Positions 8,677-16,637 are shown, counted from the first letter of the stretch. The stretch: DNA of 34,921 bases from an uncultured Oscillospiraceae bacterium (GCA_949841465.1 CATKZW010000033.1:1-34921); one strand, 5' to 3'. Notes: a model not told the origin generated them from the letters alone. Numbers and translations are program-made.

Positions 8677-9921
8677 TTACGCGTTGGCGCTGTTGAGGTA
8701 TTCCTCCTGCTCGGGGGTCAGCTTGTCGATGGACAGGCCCAGCGCCGCCAGCTTGGCCCAGCCGATCTGGTCGTCGATCTCGGCGGGGATGTCGTACAGC
8801 TTCCGCTCCAGGCTGTCCCGGTGCTTGGCCACCCACTCCGCGGCCAGCGCCTGCACCGAGAAGGACATGTCCATGATCTCCGCCGGATGGCCGTTGCCCC
8901 CGGCCAGGTTCACCAGGCGGCCCTCCGCCAGCACGTTGAGCACCTTGCCGTCAGGCAGCTTATAGCCGGTGATGCCCTCGCGCTGCTCCCACTTCTCCAC
9001 CGCGTGCTCCTCCAGCCACTTCACGTCCACCTCGCAGTCGAAGTGGCCCGCGTTGCTCAGCAGGGCATTGGGCTTCATCGCCGCAAAATGGGCGGGGGTA
9101 ATCACGTCCTTGCAGCCGGTGACGCTGACGAAGACGTCGCCCAAGGGGGCGGCCTCCGCCATGGTCATCACCCGGAAGCCGTTCATGGTGGCGTCCAGCG
9201 CCTTGAAGGGGTCGATCTCCGTGACGATCACGCTGGCCCCCATGCCCTGGGCCCGCAGCGCCACGCCGGAGCCGCACCAGCCGTAGCCCGCCACAACCAC
9301 GGTCTTGCCCGCCACAACCAGATTGGTCATGTGCATGATGGCGTCCCAGACGGACTGGCCGGTGCCGTACTTGTTGTCGTAGTAGTGCTTGCACTTGGCG
9401 TCGTTCACCGCCATCATGGGGCAGGGCAGCGTTCCCTCCCGGTCACGGGCGCGGAGGCGCAGGATGCCGGTGGTGGTCTCCTCACAGCCGCCCAGCAGGC
9501 AGTCGGCGTACTCCCTGCAAGCGCCGCTGAGCAGGTTCACCAGGTCGCCGCCGTCGTCGATGATGATGTGGGGGTGGCATTTCAGGGTTTCCGTCAGATG
9601 GGTCTCGTACTCCTCGGGGGTGGAGCCGTGCCACGCGAACACGCTGACCCCGCGGGCTGCCACGGCGGCGGCCACATCGTCCTGGGTGGACAGGGGGTTG
9701 CTGCCGGTGAGGTATACCTCCGCCCCCCCTGCCTTCAGCACCAGGCCCAGGTTGGCGGTCTTGGCCTCCAGGTGGACGGAGACGGCCACGCGCAGGCCCG
9801 CAAAGGGCTGCTCCTTTTCAAAACGGGCCTCGATCTGGGACAGGGCGGGCATGAAATTGCGCACCCAGTCGATTTTGCGGTGGCCGGAGGGGGCCAGCGC
9901 GGGGTCGCGGATGATGCTCAT
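8677..9921 (-). CDS. ahcY: Adenosylhomocysteinase (SAH hydrolase)
   Basis: 414 residues. It cleaves S-adenosylhomocysteine to adenosine and homocysteine with bound NAD. Substrate-domain motifs are VSVHLEAKTANLGLVLKAGG, IIDDGGDLV, GGCEETTTGILRL and the DNKYGTGQS loop; the NAD fold is VVAGYGWCGSGVALRAQGMG. LLSNAGHFDCEVD and AGGNGHPAEIMDMSFSVQ follow. The protein ends in EEYLNSANA and lacks the C-terminal KPxxYRY tail of the common bacterial and eukaryotic enzyme. It therefore belongs to the shorter archaeal/Thermotoga-like group, some members of which prefer S-inosylhomocysteine. RBS AGGGAG; own promoter at 9961-9989. Confidence 0.92.
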   Translation of the reverse strand: MSIIRDPALAPSGHRKIDWVRNFMPALSQIEARFEKEQPFAGLRVAVSVHLEAKTANLGLVLKAGGAEVYLTGSNPLSTQDDVAAAVAARGVSVFAWHGSTPEEYETHLTETLKCHPHIIIDDGGDLVNLLSGACREYADCLLGGCEETTTGILRLRARDREGTLPCPMMAVNDAKCKHYYDNKYGTGQSVWDAIMHMTNLVVAGKTVVVAGYGWCGSGVALRAQGMGASVIVTEIDPFKALDATMNGFRVMTMAEAAPLGDVFVSVTGCKDVITPAHFAAMKPNALLSNAGHFDCEVDVKWLEEHAVEKWEQREGITGYKLPDGKVLNVLAEGRLVNLAGGNGHPAEIMDMSFSVQALAAEWVAKHRDSLERKLYDIPAEIDDQIGWAKLAALGLSIDKLTPEQEEYLNSANA

Positions 9922-9960
9922 AAGTATTACTCCCTTTCAGGTACAAATTTTAGTGAACCC

Positions 9961-9989
9961 AGTATACCACAGGGCGGAGGCGTTTTCAA
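9961..9989 (-). promoter_or_regulatory. ahcY promoter
   Basis: Minus strand TTGAAA (9989-9984), 17 bases, TATACT (9966-9961). The bases just after the -10 are GGGTTCACT, identical to those after the pncB -10. Confidence 0.75.
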
Positions 9990-10027
9990 GCTGTCTCGCA
10001 GCGCTCTTTTCAGCGTTCCGCATATAT

Positions 10028-10058
10028 TAAAAGGGGCCGCAGAACCTGTCTGCGGCCC
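10028..10058 (-). terminator. pncB terminator
   Basis: GGGCCGCAG (10034-10042) pairs with CTGCGGCCC (10050-10058); on the minus strand it is followed by CTTTTAAT. Confidence 0.8.
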
Positions 10059-10064
10059 GCCTTT

Positions 10065-11495
10065 TCAGTGTTTTTCGGCCAGCAGCCTGGCCCGCACGTC
10101 CCACAGCTTCTGGGACAGGTCCACATAGTAGTTGTGGGGGTACTCGAAGCGCTTCACCTCGTCCCACAGGCTGTCCACCTCCCGGATGCAGTTGGCCCTG
10201 GATTCCTGGATGGTGGGCACCTTGTACACCAGTCTGCCGCCCTGAAAGATGGGCACCAGCAGGGGGCGGGCGGTAAAGTCGGTGACGGTTTTGCGCTTCC
10301 AGGTGGCCTCCGGGTCGAACAGCTCCAGGGGCTTGGTGAAGTCGGGCTGCTCGTCGTGGACGCAGATATAGTCGGCCATAGCCTTGCCGTTGGCGTTCTC
10401 AAAGAGGCGGTATACCTTTTTAAAGTGGGGAATGGTGACCTTTCCGGCGTTTTCGCTGATCTTGATTTTTGGGATGACAGAGCCGTCGTCCCCCTCAATG
10501 GCGGCCAGCTTGTACACCCCGCCGAACACCGGCTCACTCTTGGAGGTGATGAGCCGTTCGCCCACGCCGAAAGCGTCGATGCGGGCTCCCTGGGTGATGA
10601 GATCCCGGATGATATACTCGTCCAGGGAGTTGGAGGCCACGATCTTGATGCCGGGCAGGCCGGCGTTATCCAGCATGGCCCGGGCCTTTTTGGACAAATA
10701 GGTCAAATCGCCGGAGTCGATGCGGATGCCGCCGCTGGTAATGCCCAGCTCCTGGAATACGCGGATGGCGTTGGGCACGCCGGAGTGGAGGACATTGTAG
10801 GTGTCCACCAGCAGGGTGGCGGCAGTGGGGTAGACCTGGCAGTAGGTCTTAAAAGCGGTGTACTCGTCGGGGAACATCTGCACCCAGGAATGGGCCATGG
10901 TTCCGGTGGCGGGAGTGCCGAACATCTCGTCCGCCATGGCGCAGGCGGTGCCCCCCGCCCCGGCGATGTAGCTGGCCCGGGCGCCCAGCAGAGCGCCGTC
11001 CGACCCCTGGGCCCGGCGGGAGCCAAATTCGGACACCGGGCGGCCCCCGGCGGCCCGGACGATGCGGTTGGACTTGGTGGCGATGAGGGACTGGTGGTTC
11101 AGGGCCAGCAGGATATAGGTTTCCACAAACTGGGCCTGGATGGCGGGGGCCCGGACGGTGAGGATGGGCTCCCGGGGAAAGATGGGGGTGCCCTCAGGGA
11201 TGGCCCAGATGTCGCCGGTGAAGCAGAAATCCCTCAAGTAGTCCAAAAACTCGGGGGCGAAGCAGCCCTTGCTCCGAAGATACGCAATGTCCTCCTCGTC
11301 AAAGCGGAGATCCTGGATGTATCGGATGACCTGCTCCAGCCCGGCGGCAATGGCGAAGCCGCCCCCGTCGGGGACATTGCGGAAGAACACGTCGAAGTAG
11401 CAGATGCGGTCCTTCATGCCGGTCTGGAAGTAGCCGTTGCCCATGGTGAGCTCGTAGAAGTCGAAGAGCATGGTGTAGTTGATTTCGTGTTTCAT
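10065..11495 (-). CDS. pncB: Nicotinate phosphoribosyltransferase
   Basis: 476 residues, normal for the long ATP-coupled enzyme that makes nicotinate mononucleotide in NAD salvage. It begins MKHEINYTMLFDFYELTMGNGYF-type, as in Firmicutes PncB. Further motifs are FGSRRAQGSDGALLGARASY, the TGTMAHSWVQMF segment holding the phosphorylated-His position, LLVDTYNVLHSG, GGIRIDSGDLTYLSK and the phosphate-binding FGVGERLITS. RBS AAGGAGGG is ten bases upstream. The promoter contains a palindrome that may be an NAD-repressor site. Confidence 0.95.
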   Translation of the reverse strand: MKHEINYTMLFDFYELTMGNGYFQTGMKDRICYFDVFFRNVPDGGGFAIAAGLEQVIRYIQDLRFDEEDIAYLRSKGCFAPEFLDYLRDFCFTGDIWAIPEGTPIFPREPILTVRAPAIQAQFVETYILLALNHQSLIATKSNRIVRAAGGRPVSEFGSRRAQGSDGALLGARASYIAGAGGTACAMADEMFGTPATGTMAHSWVQMFPDEYTAFKTYCQVYPTAATLLVDTYNVLHSGVPNAIRVFQELGITSGGIRIDSGDLTYLSKKARAMLDNAGLPGIKIVASNSLDEYIIRDLITQGARIDAFGVGERLITSKSEPVFGGVYKLAAIEGDDGSVIPKIKISENAGKVTIPHFKKVYRLFENANGKAMADYICVHDEQPDFTKPLELFDPEATWKRKTVTDFTARPLLVPIFQGGRLVYKVPTIQESRANCIREVDSLWDEVKRFEYPHNYYVDLSQKLWDVRARLLAEKH

Positions 11496-11527
11496 TTGGA
11501 GAATCCCTCCTTATCCTAAGTGAACCC

Positions 11528-11556
11528 ATTATAAGCTGTCTTGACAGTAAAATCAA
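11528..11556 (-). promoter_or_regulatory. pncB promoter with palindrome in the spacer
   Basis: Minus strand TTGATT (11556-11551), 17 bases, TATAAT (11533-11528). CTGTCTTGACAG at 11536-11547 is a near-complete dyad (CTGTC/GACAG) inside the spacer. From memory it resembles the core of NiaR (YrxA) niacin-repressor operators; that identification is inference. Confidence 0.65.
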
Positions 11557-11569
11557 TCCCCAAATGAGC

Positions 11570-11597
11570 AAAGGGGCCGCCTTCCGGCGGCCCCTTT
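11570..11597 (-). terminator. Rubrerythrin terminator
   Basis: AAAGGGGCCGCC (11570-11581) pairs with GGCGGCCCCTTT (11586-11597), a 12-bp stem with a TTCC loop. It is symmetric with A and T flanks and lies five bases after the rubrerythrin stop. Confidence 0.8.
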
Positions 11598-11601
11598 GGG
11601 T

Positions 11602-12237
11602 TTATTTGCCTGCGGTGTACGGGGCCCAGTCCAGGCGGACAAAGTAGTCCTGCCCATGCCGGCAGACGGGGCAGACCTGGGGGGCCAGGGAGGCCGTGAT
11701 GATCTCGCCGCAGTTCAGGCACATCCACACCGTCTGGCGGTTGTCCTCGCCGAACAGCGTCCCCTGCTCCAGCAGGTCGGCCAGCATGCCGAAGCGGTCG
11801 CCGTGGACCTTTTCGATCTGGGCGATGAGCTCGAACTGCCCGCCGATCAGGTCAAAACCCTCCTCGTGGGCGATTTTGGCGAACTGGGCGTAGTCGTGCT
11901 CAAACTCCTGGTACTCGTTGTGCCGGGCGGCCTTGAGCAGGTCCAGGGTCTTGTCGGACAGGTCGATGGGGTAGTTGCCGTCGATGGCGATATTCTGCCC
12001 CGCGGAGGGCAGCAGAAGGTCGTAGAACACCTTGGCGTGGGCCTTCTCCTGGTCGGCGGTGAACTCGAAGACCCGGGCCGCAACCTCCAGCTTTTCCTTC
12101 CGGGCGGCGGAGGCGGCGATGGTGTAGCGGTTGCGGGCCTGGCTCTCGCCGGCGAAGGAGCGCATCAGGTTTTCCCGGGTTTTGCTCTTCATGAAGTCCA
12201 GGCTGCCCTTGTGGTAGTTTTGATAGACGTTTGGCAT
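11602..12237 (-). CDS. rbr: Rubrerythrin (NADH peroxidase type)
   Basis: 211 residues. The ferritin-like di-iron domain (about 16-160) shows ENLMRSFAGESQARNRYT, FTADQEKAHAKVFYD and AQIEKVHGDRF. The C-terminal rubredoxin domain has MCLNCGEI and CPVCRHG cysteine pairs. It reduces hydrogen peroxide in anaerobes. The start at 12237 is supported by GGAGGG seven bases away; an internal ATG at 12192 (MKSKTRENL) matches the start of shorter relatives, so the first 15 residues are an extension. Flanked by dipicolinate genes but transcribed away from them. Confidence 0.95.
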   Translation of the reverse strand: MPNVYQNYHKGSLDFMKSKTRENLMRSFAGESQARNRYTIAASAARKEKLEVAARVFEFTADQEKAHAKVFYDLLLPSAGQNIAIDGNYPIDLSDKTLDLLKAARHNEYQEFEHDYAQFAKIAHEEGFDLIGGQFELIAQIEKVHGDRFGMLADLLEQGTLFGEDNRQTVWMCLNCGEIITASLAPQVCPVCRHGQDYFVRLDWAPYTAGK

Positions 12238-12312
12238 GTTTTTCCCTCCAAATGTATTGGTAAGCTCAGTATGCCCGCTTTTTTAAAAAACTTGCATGAT
12301 ATTTTGCCCTGT

Positions 12313-12341
12313 CACCTGCCCGCCCGCCGGGGAATACACTG
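12313..12341 (+). promoter_or_regulatory. Possible mother-cell (sigma-K-like) promoter for dpaAB
   Basis: CACC (12313-12316), 16 bases, then AATACACTG (12333-12341) resembles a sigma-K AC / CATAnnnTA arrangement with mismatches at both ends of the -10. The dipicolinate operon is sigma-K dependent in Bacillus. The match is weak. Confidence 0.3.
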
Positions 12342-12401
12342 GATTGATGACGAACAGGGCCGGGGCCGTTAAGGTCGAAAGCCCGGACAGGAGGTTTAAT
12401 C

Positions 12402-13265
12402 ATGCTGCGGGCAAAAAACATCTGGGTGACGGGGGGCGATCCCCGCCAGGCGGCACTGGCGGCACTGCTGGCCGACGACGGCCACAGCGTACATACCTAC
12501 GCCCTGGAGCTGGACGAGGGGACGAAGTGCGAGCCGTCCATGCAGGGGGCGGACCGGGCGGACTGCGTGGTGCTGCCCCTCCCGGCGGCGGGGCCGGATG
12601 GGAAGCTGAACGCTCCCCTGGCGGCGGAGCGCCACGAGCTGGACGAGATACTGGACGGACTGCGCCCCGGGCAGCTGGTGTGCGCCGGGATGGCGGGGGA
12701 CAGTCTGAAGGCAATGGCGGCGGAGCGGAAGCTGATCCTCCGGGACTACTTTGCACGGGAAGAGCTGGCGGTGCTCAACGCCATCCCCACCGCCGAGGGC
12801 GCCATCCAAATCGCCATGGAGGAGCTGCCCATCACCCTCCACGACGCGCGGGTGCTGGTCATCGGCTTTGGACGGCTGGGCCGGGCGCTGGCCCCCCGGC
12901 TGCGGGCGCTGGGGGCGCGGGTGTGGGTGTCCGCCCGGCGATATGAGCAGCGGGCCGCCGCCGAGTGCATGGGCCTGGGCAGCGAGGGCGTGGACCGCCT
13001 GCCCGACTGGCTGTGCAGCTACGACCTGGTGTTCAACACGGTGCCCGCCCCGGTGCTGGGGGTGGAGGAGCTGGCCGCCCTCAAGGAGCGGGCGCTGGTC
13101 ATCGACCTGGCCTCCCGACCCGGCGGGGTGGACATGGCCGCCGCCGCCACCCTGGGCGTGCGGGTGATCTGGGCCCTGTCCCTGCCGGGGAAGGTGGCCC
13201 CCGTCACCTCGGGGCGGTACATCAAAGACACCGTTTATCATATTATGGAGGAATCAAGCCTGTGA
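12402..13265 (+). CDS. dpaA: Dipicolinate synthase subunit A
   Basis: 287 residues (SpoVFA). With DpaB it oxidises the tetrahydrodipicolinate-derived precursor to dipicolinic acid, the calcium-chelating spore core compound. An N-terminal Rossmann-like segment (IWVTGGDPRQAALAALLADD) precedes the main NAD(P) fold at about 145 (VLVIGFGRLGRALAPRLRALG). VFNTVPAPVLG, DLASRPGGVD and the C-terminal LPGKVAPVTSGRYIKDT are typical. AGGAGG lies upstream with normal spacing. The TGA stop overlaps the GTG start of dpaB. Confidence 0.95.
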   Translation: MLRAKNIWVTGGDPRQAALAALLADDGHSVHTYALELDEGTKCEPSMQGADRADCVVLPLPAAGPDGKLNAPLAAERHELDEILDGLRPGQLVCAGMAGDSLKAMAAERKLILRDYFAREELAVLNAIPTAEGAIQIAMEELPITLHDARVLVIGFGRLGRALAPRLRALGARVWVSARRYEQRAAAECMGLGSEGVDRLPDWLCSYDLVFNTVPAPVLGVEELAALKERALVIDLASRPGGVDMAAAATLGVRVIWALSLPGKVAPVTSGRYIKDTVYHIMEESSL

Positions 13266-13849
13266 ATTATAAGGAATTGAGAGTGGGCTTCGCGTTCTGC
13301 GGGTCCTTCTGCACCATGTCCAAGGCGCTGGACGCTCTGGAACAGACGGCCGCCCGGTTCGGGCCGGTGACGCCCATCGTGTCCGAGACGGTGGCGTCCA
13401 CCGACACCCGGTTCGGCAAAGCTCACGATTTTATGCGGGAGATGGAGCGCTTGTGCGACCGGAGGGTCATCGACACCGTGGCTGGGGCGGAGCCAATCGG
13501 CCCGAAGGGGCTGCTGGACGTGCTGGTGATCTGTCCCTGCACAGGCAACACCCTGGCCAAGCTGGCCCATGGGGTGACGGACAGCTCCGTCACCATGGCT
13601 GCCAAGGCCCACCTGCGCAACGGCAAGCCCCTGGTGCTGGCCCTGGCCACCAACGACGGCCTGGCCGGGTCCGCCCCAAACCTGGGCACAATGCTGGGCC
13701 GGAAGAACGTCTACTTTGTCCCCTTCGGTCAGGACGACTACGCGGGCAAGCCCACCTCCCTGGTGGCCGACTTCACCCTGGTGCCCGACACCGTGGAGGC
13801 AGCCTGCCGGGGGGAACAGCTCCAGCCGGTTTTGCTGAGGATGCCCTAA
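13262..13849 (+). CDS. dpaB: Dipicolinate synthase subunit B
   Basis: 195 residues (SpoVFB), a flavoprotein-like fold. GTG 13262 overlaps the dpaA stop and has GGAGG ten bases upstream; no ATG gives the complete N-terminus LRVGFAFCGSFCTM. Visible are IVSETVASTDTRFG, VICPCTGNTLAKLAHGVTDS and LVLALATNDGLAGSAPNLG. It always accompanies dpaA. The downstream edge is where the AT-rich acetyltransferase islet begins. Confidence 0.95.
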   Translation: MNYKELRVGFAFCGSFCTMSKALDALEQTAARFGPVTPIVSETVASTDTRFGKAHDFMREMERLCDRRVIDTVAGAEPIGPKGLLDVLVICPCTGNTLAKLAHGVTDSSVTMAAKAHLRNGKPLVLALATNDGLAGSAPNLGTMLGRKNVYFVPFGQDDYAGKPTSLVADFTLVPDTVEAACRGEQLQPVLLRMP

Positions 13850-13925
13850 AAAGAGCTGTTCTCCCTTTTCAGATTAGTGCTGCTTAGCGCCGCATTGCAA
13901 AATCATTCGTCGAAATGCTGGAATG

Positions 13926-13952
13926 GGCAGTTATCCGCAACAGATAACTGCC
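13926..13952 (-). terminator. Hairpin downstream of the acetyltransferase
   Basis: GGCAGTTATC (13926-13935) pairs exactly with GATAACTGCC (13943-13952) around a seven-base loop, 27 bases after the acetyltransferase stop. No T tract follows. Confidence 0.45.
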
Positions 13953-13978
13953 TGGCAAACTCAAATTTATGCTGACCA

Positions 13979-14467
13979 TTATAAATTTTCAAATATAAAC
14001 CCACAATTATGGTTGCTTTCTGTTCCGCAGAGACGGTAATGTTCGTTTGTATATTCTTCAACCACCTTTTTCCAAAAGAGACCAGCCGAAACATTGTTTT
14101 TCCAATAGCAGACCTCCCACTGCCCTCTATGCAGATCAAACAGTTGTGTGGCTGCCTGTTTGCCTATCCCCATTCTTCGGTACTTCAACATAACAAAAAA
14201 TTCACCAACACACTTTGCGTCCGCTTCTTTCCGATAGTCACAATGGGGACAAATCAAAGCAAATCCTGCAATCTTTCCATCAACACGGATCAGATAAGGA
14301 AATCTTCCTTCCTCATTCCAATAGTCATCAATGTGATTATATCCATAGTATCCGTATTCATTGATATCATCATTGCTGAAAACTGAAAATTCATAATTGT
14401 ACAACTCCATCAACCGTATTAAGAGTGCTTTTTGATCAATAGACATAAGGTGCAGTGTAATATCCAT
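13979..14467 (-). CDS. GNAT family N-acetyltransferase
   Basis: 162 residues. The GNAT core is visible: beta strands around PYLIRVDGKIAGFALICP, GEFFVMLKYRRMGIGKQAA (the acetyl-CoA pyrophosphate-binding R-x-x-G-x-G motif) and the strand VCYWKNNVSAGLFWKKV, as in the YedL-like or predicted acetyltransferase COG3981-type group. The substrate is unknown. Base composition and codon use are much more AT-rich than the neighbours, which suggests recent transfer. RBS AAGGAG is about 11 bases upstream. A near-perfect promoter precedes it. Confidence 0.85.
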   Translation of the reverse strand: MDITLHLMSIDQKALLIRLMELYNYEFSVFSNDDINEYGYYGYNHIDDYWNEEGRFPYLIRVDGKIAGFALICPHCDYRKEADAKCVGEFFVMLKYRRMGIGKQAATQLFDLHRGQWEVCYWKNNVSAGLFWKKVVEEYTNEHYRLCGTESNHNCGFIFENL

Positions 14468-14505
14468 TTTCCCTGTTCTCCTTCAAGTTTCAATTTGACT
14501 TTTTC

Positions 14506-14534
14506 ATTATAATAAATCAAAATGTCTCTTGCAA
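14506..14534 (-). promoter_or_regulatory. Acetyltransferase promoter
   Basis: Minus strand TTGCAA (14534-14529), 17 bases, TATAAT (14511-14506). It lies inside the islet, so the gene travels with its own promoter. Confidence 0.75.
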
Positions 14535-14606
14535 TGGCATTGGTGAAATCGCCGGAGTTTCTTGTCAGCAGCACTTAGGTTAAAAAGGGACCTTTCACTC
14601 CGGCAC

Positions 14607-14635
14607 TTGCAATACCCAAAGAAGTGTGTTATATT
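14607..14635 (+). promoter_or_regulatory. yebC promoter
   Basis: TTGCAA (14607-14612), 17 bases, TATATT (14630-14635), just outside the right repeat of the islet. Confidence 0.7.
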
Positions 14636-14694
14636 AATGGGTGAATTTTCTGCCGATCAGGCTTATACTTCACAATGAAGGGAACGATATCACC

Positions 14695-15420
14695 ATGTCA
14701 GGACATTCCAAATGGCATAACATCCAGAAGACCAAGGGCGCGGCGGACGCCAAGCGCTCCCAGGCGTTCACCAAGATCGCCCGCGAGATCATCGTGGCCG
14801 TCAAAACCGGCGGCAGCGGCGACCCCAACAACAACTCCCGCCTGGCCACCGTCATCGCCAAGGCTCGGGCGGCCAACATGCCCAACGACAACATCAAGCG
14901 CACCATCGACAAGGCTGTGGGCTCCGGCAACGCCAACGACTACGAGGCCATCACCTACGAGGGGTACGGCCCCGGCGGCGTGGCCGTCATTGTGGAGACC
15001 CTCACCGACAACCGCAACCGCACTGCCTCCGACGTGCGCCACTACTTCGACAAGTTTGGCGGCAACCTGGGGGCCACCGGCTGCGTGTCCTGGTCCTTCG
15101 ACCAGAAGGGTGTGCTGGTCATCGAGCGGGAGGACCTGGATGAGGAAGTGACCATGATGGACGCCCTGGACTGCGGCGCGGCGGACTTTGAGGCCGACGA
15201 GGACTGCTTCACCGTCTACACCGACCCGGACGCCTTCGGCGCTGTGCTGGCCGCCATGGAGGAGAAGGGCTACGTGTTTGCCTCCGCCAAGGTGGAGATG
15301 GTGCCCCAGAACTATGTCACCCTGTCCGATGAGGGCGACATCAAGAACATGGAGAAGCTCATCGACATCATGGAGGACAACGACGACGTGCAGAACGTCT
15401 GGCACAACTGGGACAACTGA
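14695..15420 (+). CDS. yebC: YebC/PmpR family protein
   Basis: 241 residues. ATG 14695 is chosen because MSGHSKWHNIQKTKGAADAK is the invariant start of the family; the frame is open upstream, but that part overlaps the promoter. Further hallmarks are FTKIAREIIVAVKTGG, NNSRLATVIAKARAANMPNDNI and YEGYGPGGVAVIVETLTDNR. Members are DNA-binding regulators, and some YebC-type proteins (TACO1 group) relieve ribosome stalling at proline stretches. Which role applies here cannot be told from sequence. RBS AAGGGA is weak. It shares a terminator with convergent proC. Confidence 0.94.
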   Translation: MSGHSKWHNIQKTKGAADAKRSQAFTKIAREIIVAVKTGGSGDPNNNSRLATVIAKARAANMPNDNIKRTIDKAVGSGNANDYEAITYEGYGPGGVAVIVETLTDNRNRTASDVRHYFDKFGGNLGATGCVSWSFDQKGVLVIEREDLDEEVTMMDALDCGAADFEADEDCFTVYTDPDAFGAVLAAMEEKGYVFASAKVEMVPQNYVTLSDEGDIKNMEKLIDIMEDNDDVQNVWHNWDN

Positions 15421-15434
15421 TTTTGTGCAAAAAA

Positions 15435-15458
15435 GGCCGTCCGCATCTGCGGACGGCC
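15435..15458. terminator. Bidirectional terminator between yebC and proC
   Basis: GGCCGTCCGC (15435-15444) pairs with GCGGACGGCC (15449-15458); A-rich DNA precedes it and T-rich DNA (CTTCTTATTTT) follows. Confidence 0.85.
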
Positions 15459-15462
15459 CTTC

Positions 15463-16284
15463 TTATTTTCCCAGCTCCGTGCTCCGCTTATAGGCGGCCA
15501 GCACCGCGTTGATGGCCGCGGCCCGCAGGCCGCCCCGCTCCAGCTCCGCCACCCCGGCGATGGTGGAGCCTCCGGGGGAGCACACCTCATCCTTGAGCCG
15601 GCCGGGGTGTTTCCCCGACTCCAGCACCATAGCCGCAGCCCCCAGCACCATCTGAGCGGCGTACTCCATGGCTTGCTGCCGGGGCAGGCCGGCCATCACG
15701 CCGCCGTCCGCCAGCGCCTCAATATAGGGATAGACGAAGGCGGGGCCGCACCCCGCCACGGCGGAGAACTGGTCCATCAGCTCCTCGCTGATCCGCTCCA
15801 CCCTGCCCGTGGCGGATAAAATCTCCTCCACGCTCTGGACGTAGGGGTTCGCCCCCTCTCCGGCGCACAGGGCGGTCATGCCCTTGCCGACGGCCACGCA
15901 GGTGTTGGGCATGATCCGGACCACCGGCACATAGTACCCCGCCCCCGCCAGGTGGGGCCGCATATCCTTGATGCTCAGCCCAGCCGCCATGGACACCACC
16001 ACCTTGTCCTCGCCTACCCGGTGCCGGTCACGGATCTGAGGGGCCAGCTCCTCCAGCAGAGGCCGCATCCCGCAGGGCTTTACCCCAAGGAAAAGGCACT
16101 CCGCCGCCCAGGCCGCATCGGAGGCGCTGTCCACCACGGCGCAGCCCAGTTCCTCAGCCAGGGTCCGGGCCTTTTCCGGCGTGCGGTTGTACAGCACCAC
16201 CTGGTCCGGGCCTACGGCCAGGCAGGCCGCCCGAGCCAAAGCCCCGCCCATATTGCCCACACCGATAAATGCCGCTTTTTTCAT
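15463..16284 (-). CDS. proC: Pyrroline-5-carboxylate reductase
   Basis: 273 residues, full length. It catalyses the last step of proline synthesis and is unlinked here from proB-proA. The N-terminal NAD(P) fold is AAFIGVGNMGGALARAA; IRIMPNT-type VVRIMPNTCVAVGKGMTALC and the C-terminal dimerisation motif EVCSPGGSTIAGVAELERGGLR are clear. RBS AGGG is six bases before ATG 16284. Confidence 0.96.
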   Translation of the reverse strand: MKKAAFIGVGNMGGALARAACLAVGPDQVVLYNRTPEKARTLAEELGCAVVDSASDAAWAAECLFLGVKPCGMRPLLEELAPQIRDRHRVGEDKVVVSMAAGLSIKDMRPHLAGAGYYVPVVRIMPNTCVAVGKGMTALCAGEGANPYVQSVEEILSATGRVERISEELMDQFSAVAGCGPAFVYPYIEALADGGVMAGLPRQQAMEYAAQMVLGAAAMVLESGKHPGRLKDEVCSPGGSTIAGVAELERGGLRAAAINAVLAAYKRSTELGK

Positions 16285-16350
16285 GTGTTTCCCTACTTTC
16301 TAAAAATTTATTCTATTATAATCCCTGCTTCCCCAGGCCGCAAGATAAAA

Positions 16351-16379
16351 TTGACAAGCGGGGAAAATTCCTGTAGAAT
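16351..16379 (+). promoter_or_regulatory. Promoter of the 74-residue peptide gene
   Basis: TTGACA (16351-16356), 17 bases, TAGAAT (16374-16379): a near-consensus promoter serving only this small gene. Confidence 0.8.
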
Positions 16380-16407
16380 GGACAAAATCGAGAGAGGAGG
16401 AATTCTC

Positions 16408-16632
16408 ATGGATATCAAAAAAGCCATTGAGGACATCGTGGAGAAAATCAAAAACGATGAGGCCCTGCAAAAGCAGTTCCTCAGCGACCCCGCAGGTGCG
16501 CTGAAGAAGCTCACCGGCATCGACATTCCCGCCGACCAGATCGAAAGCGTGGTTGCCGGGGTGAAGGCCAAGCTCACCGCCGACAACGTGGGCGACGCCA
16601 TCAAGGGCCTGGGCAATCTATTCAAGAAGTGA
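16408..16632 (+). CDS. Small helical protein of unknown function, leader-peptide-like N-terminal part
   Basis: 74 residues, with AGGAGG eight bases before ATG 16408. The sequence is highly charged and helical. The centre, QKQFLSDPAGALKKLTGIDI followed by PADQIESVV, is reminiscent of the DP-x-x-AL-x-x-x-GI-x-(I/V)-P pattern of nitrile-hydratase-like and Nif11-type RiPP leader peptides. The C-terminal part (GVKAKLTADNVGDAIKGLGNLFKK, in two amphipathic stretches) has no Cys, and no maturation or export genes lie near. It may equally be a stand-alone cytosolic protein. It has its own strong promoter and terminator, so it is probably well expressed. No established function is known to me. Confidence 0.8.
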   Translation: MDIKKAIEDIVEKIKNDEALQKQFLSDPAGALKKLTGIDIPADQIESVVAGVKAKLTADNVGDAIKGLGNLFKK

Positions 16633-16637
16633 GGAAA

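Larger units (their letters stand above)
13863..14589. mobile_element. Candidate inserted islet bounded by imperfect inverted repeats
   Basis: The left end CCCTTTT (13863-13869), six bases, AGTGCTGCT (13876-13884) mirrors the right end AGCAGCACT (14567-14575), seven bases, AAAAGGG (14583-14589). Between them is DNA clearly richer in A and T than the flanking dpaB and yebC, carrying one acetyltransferase gene. No transposase and no clear target duplication are visible, so this could be a non-autonomous element or chance. Confidence 0.4.
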
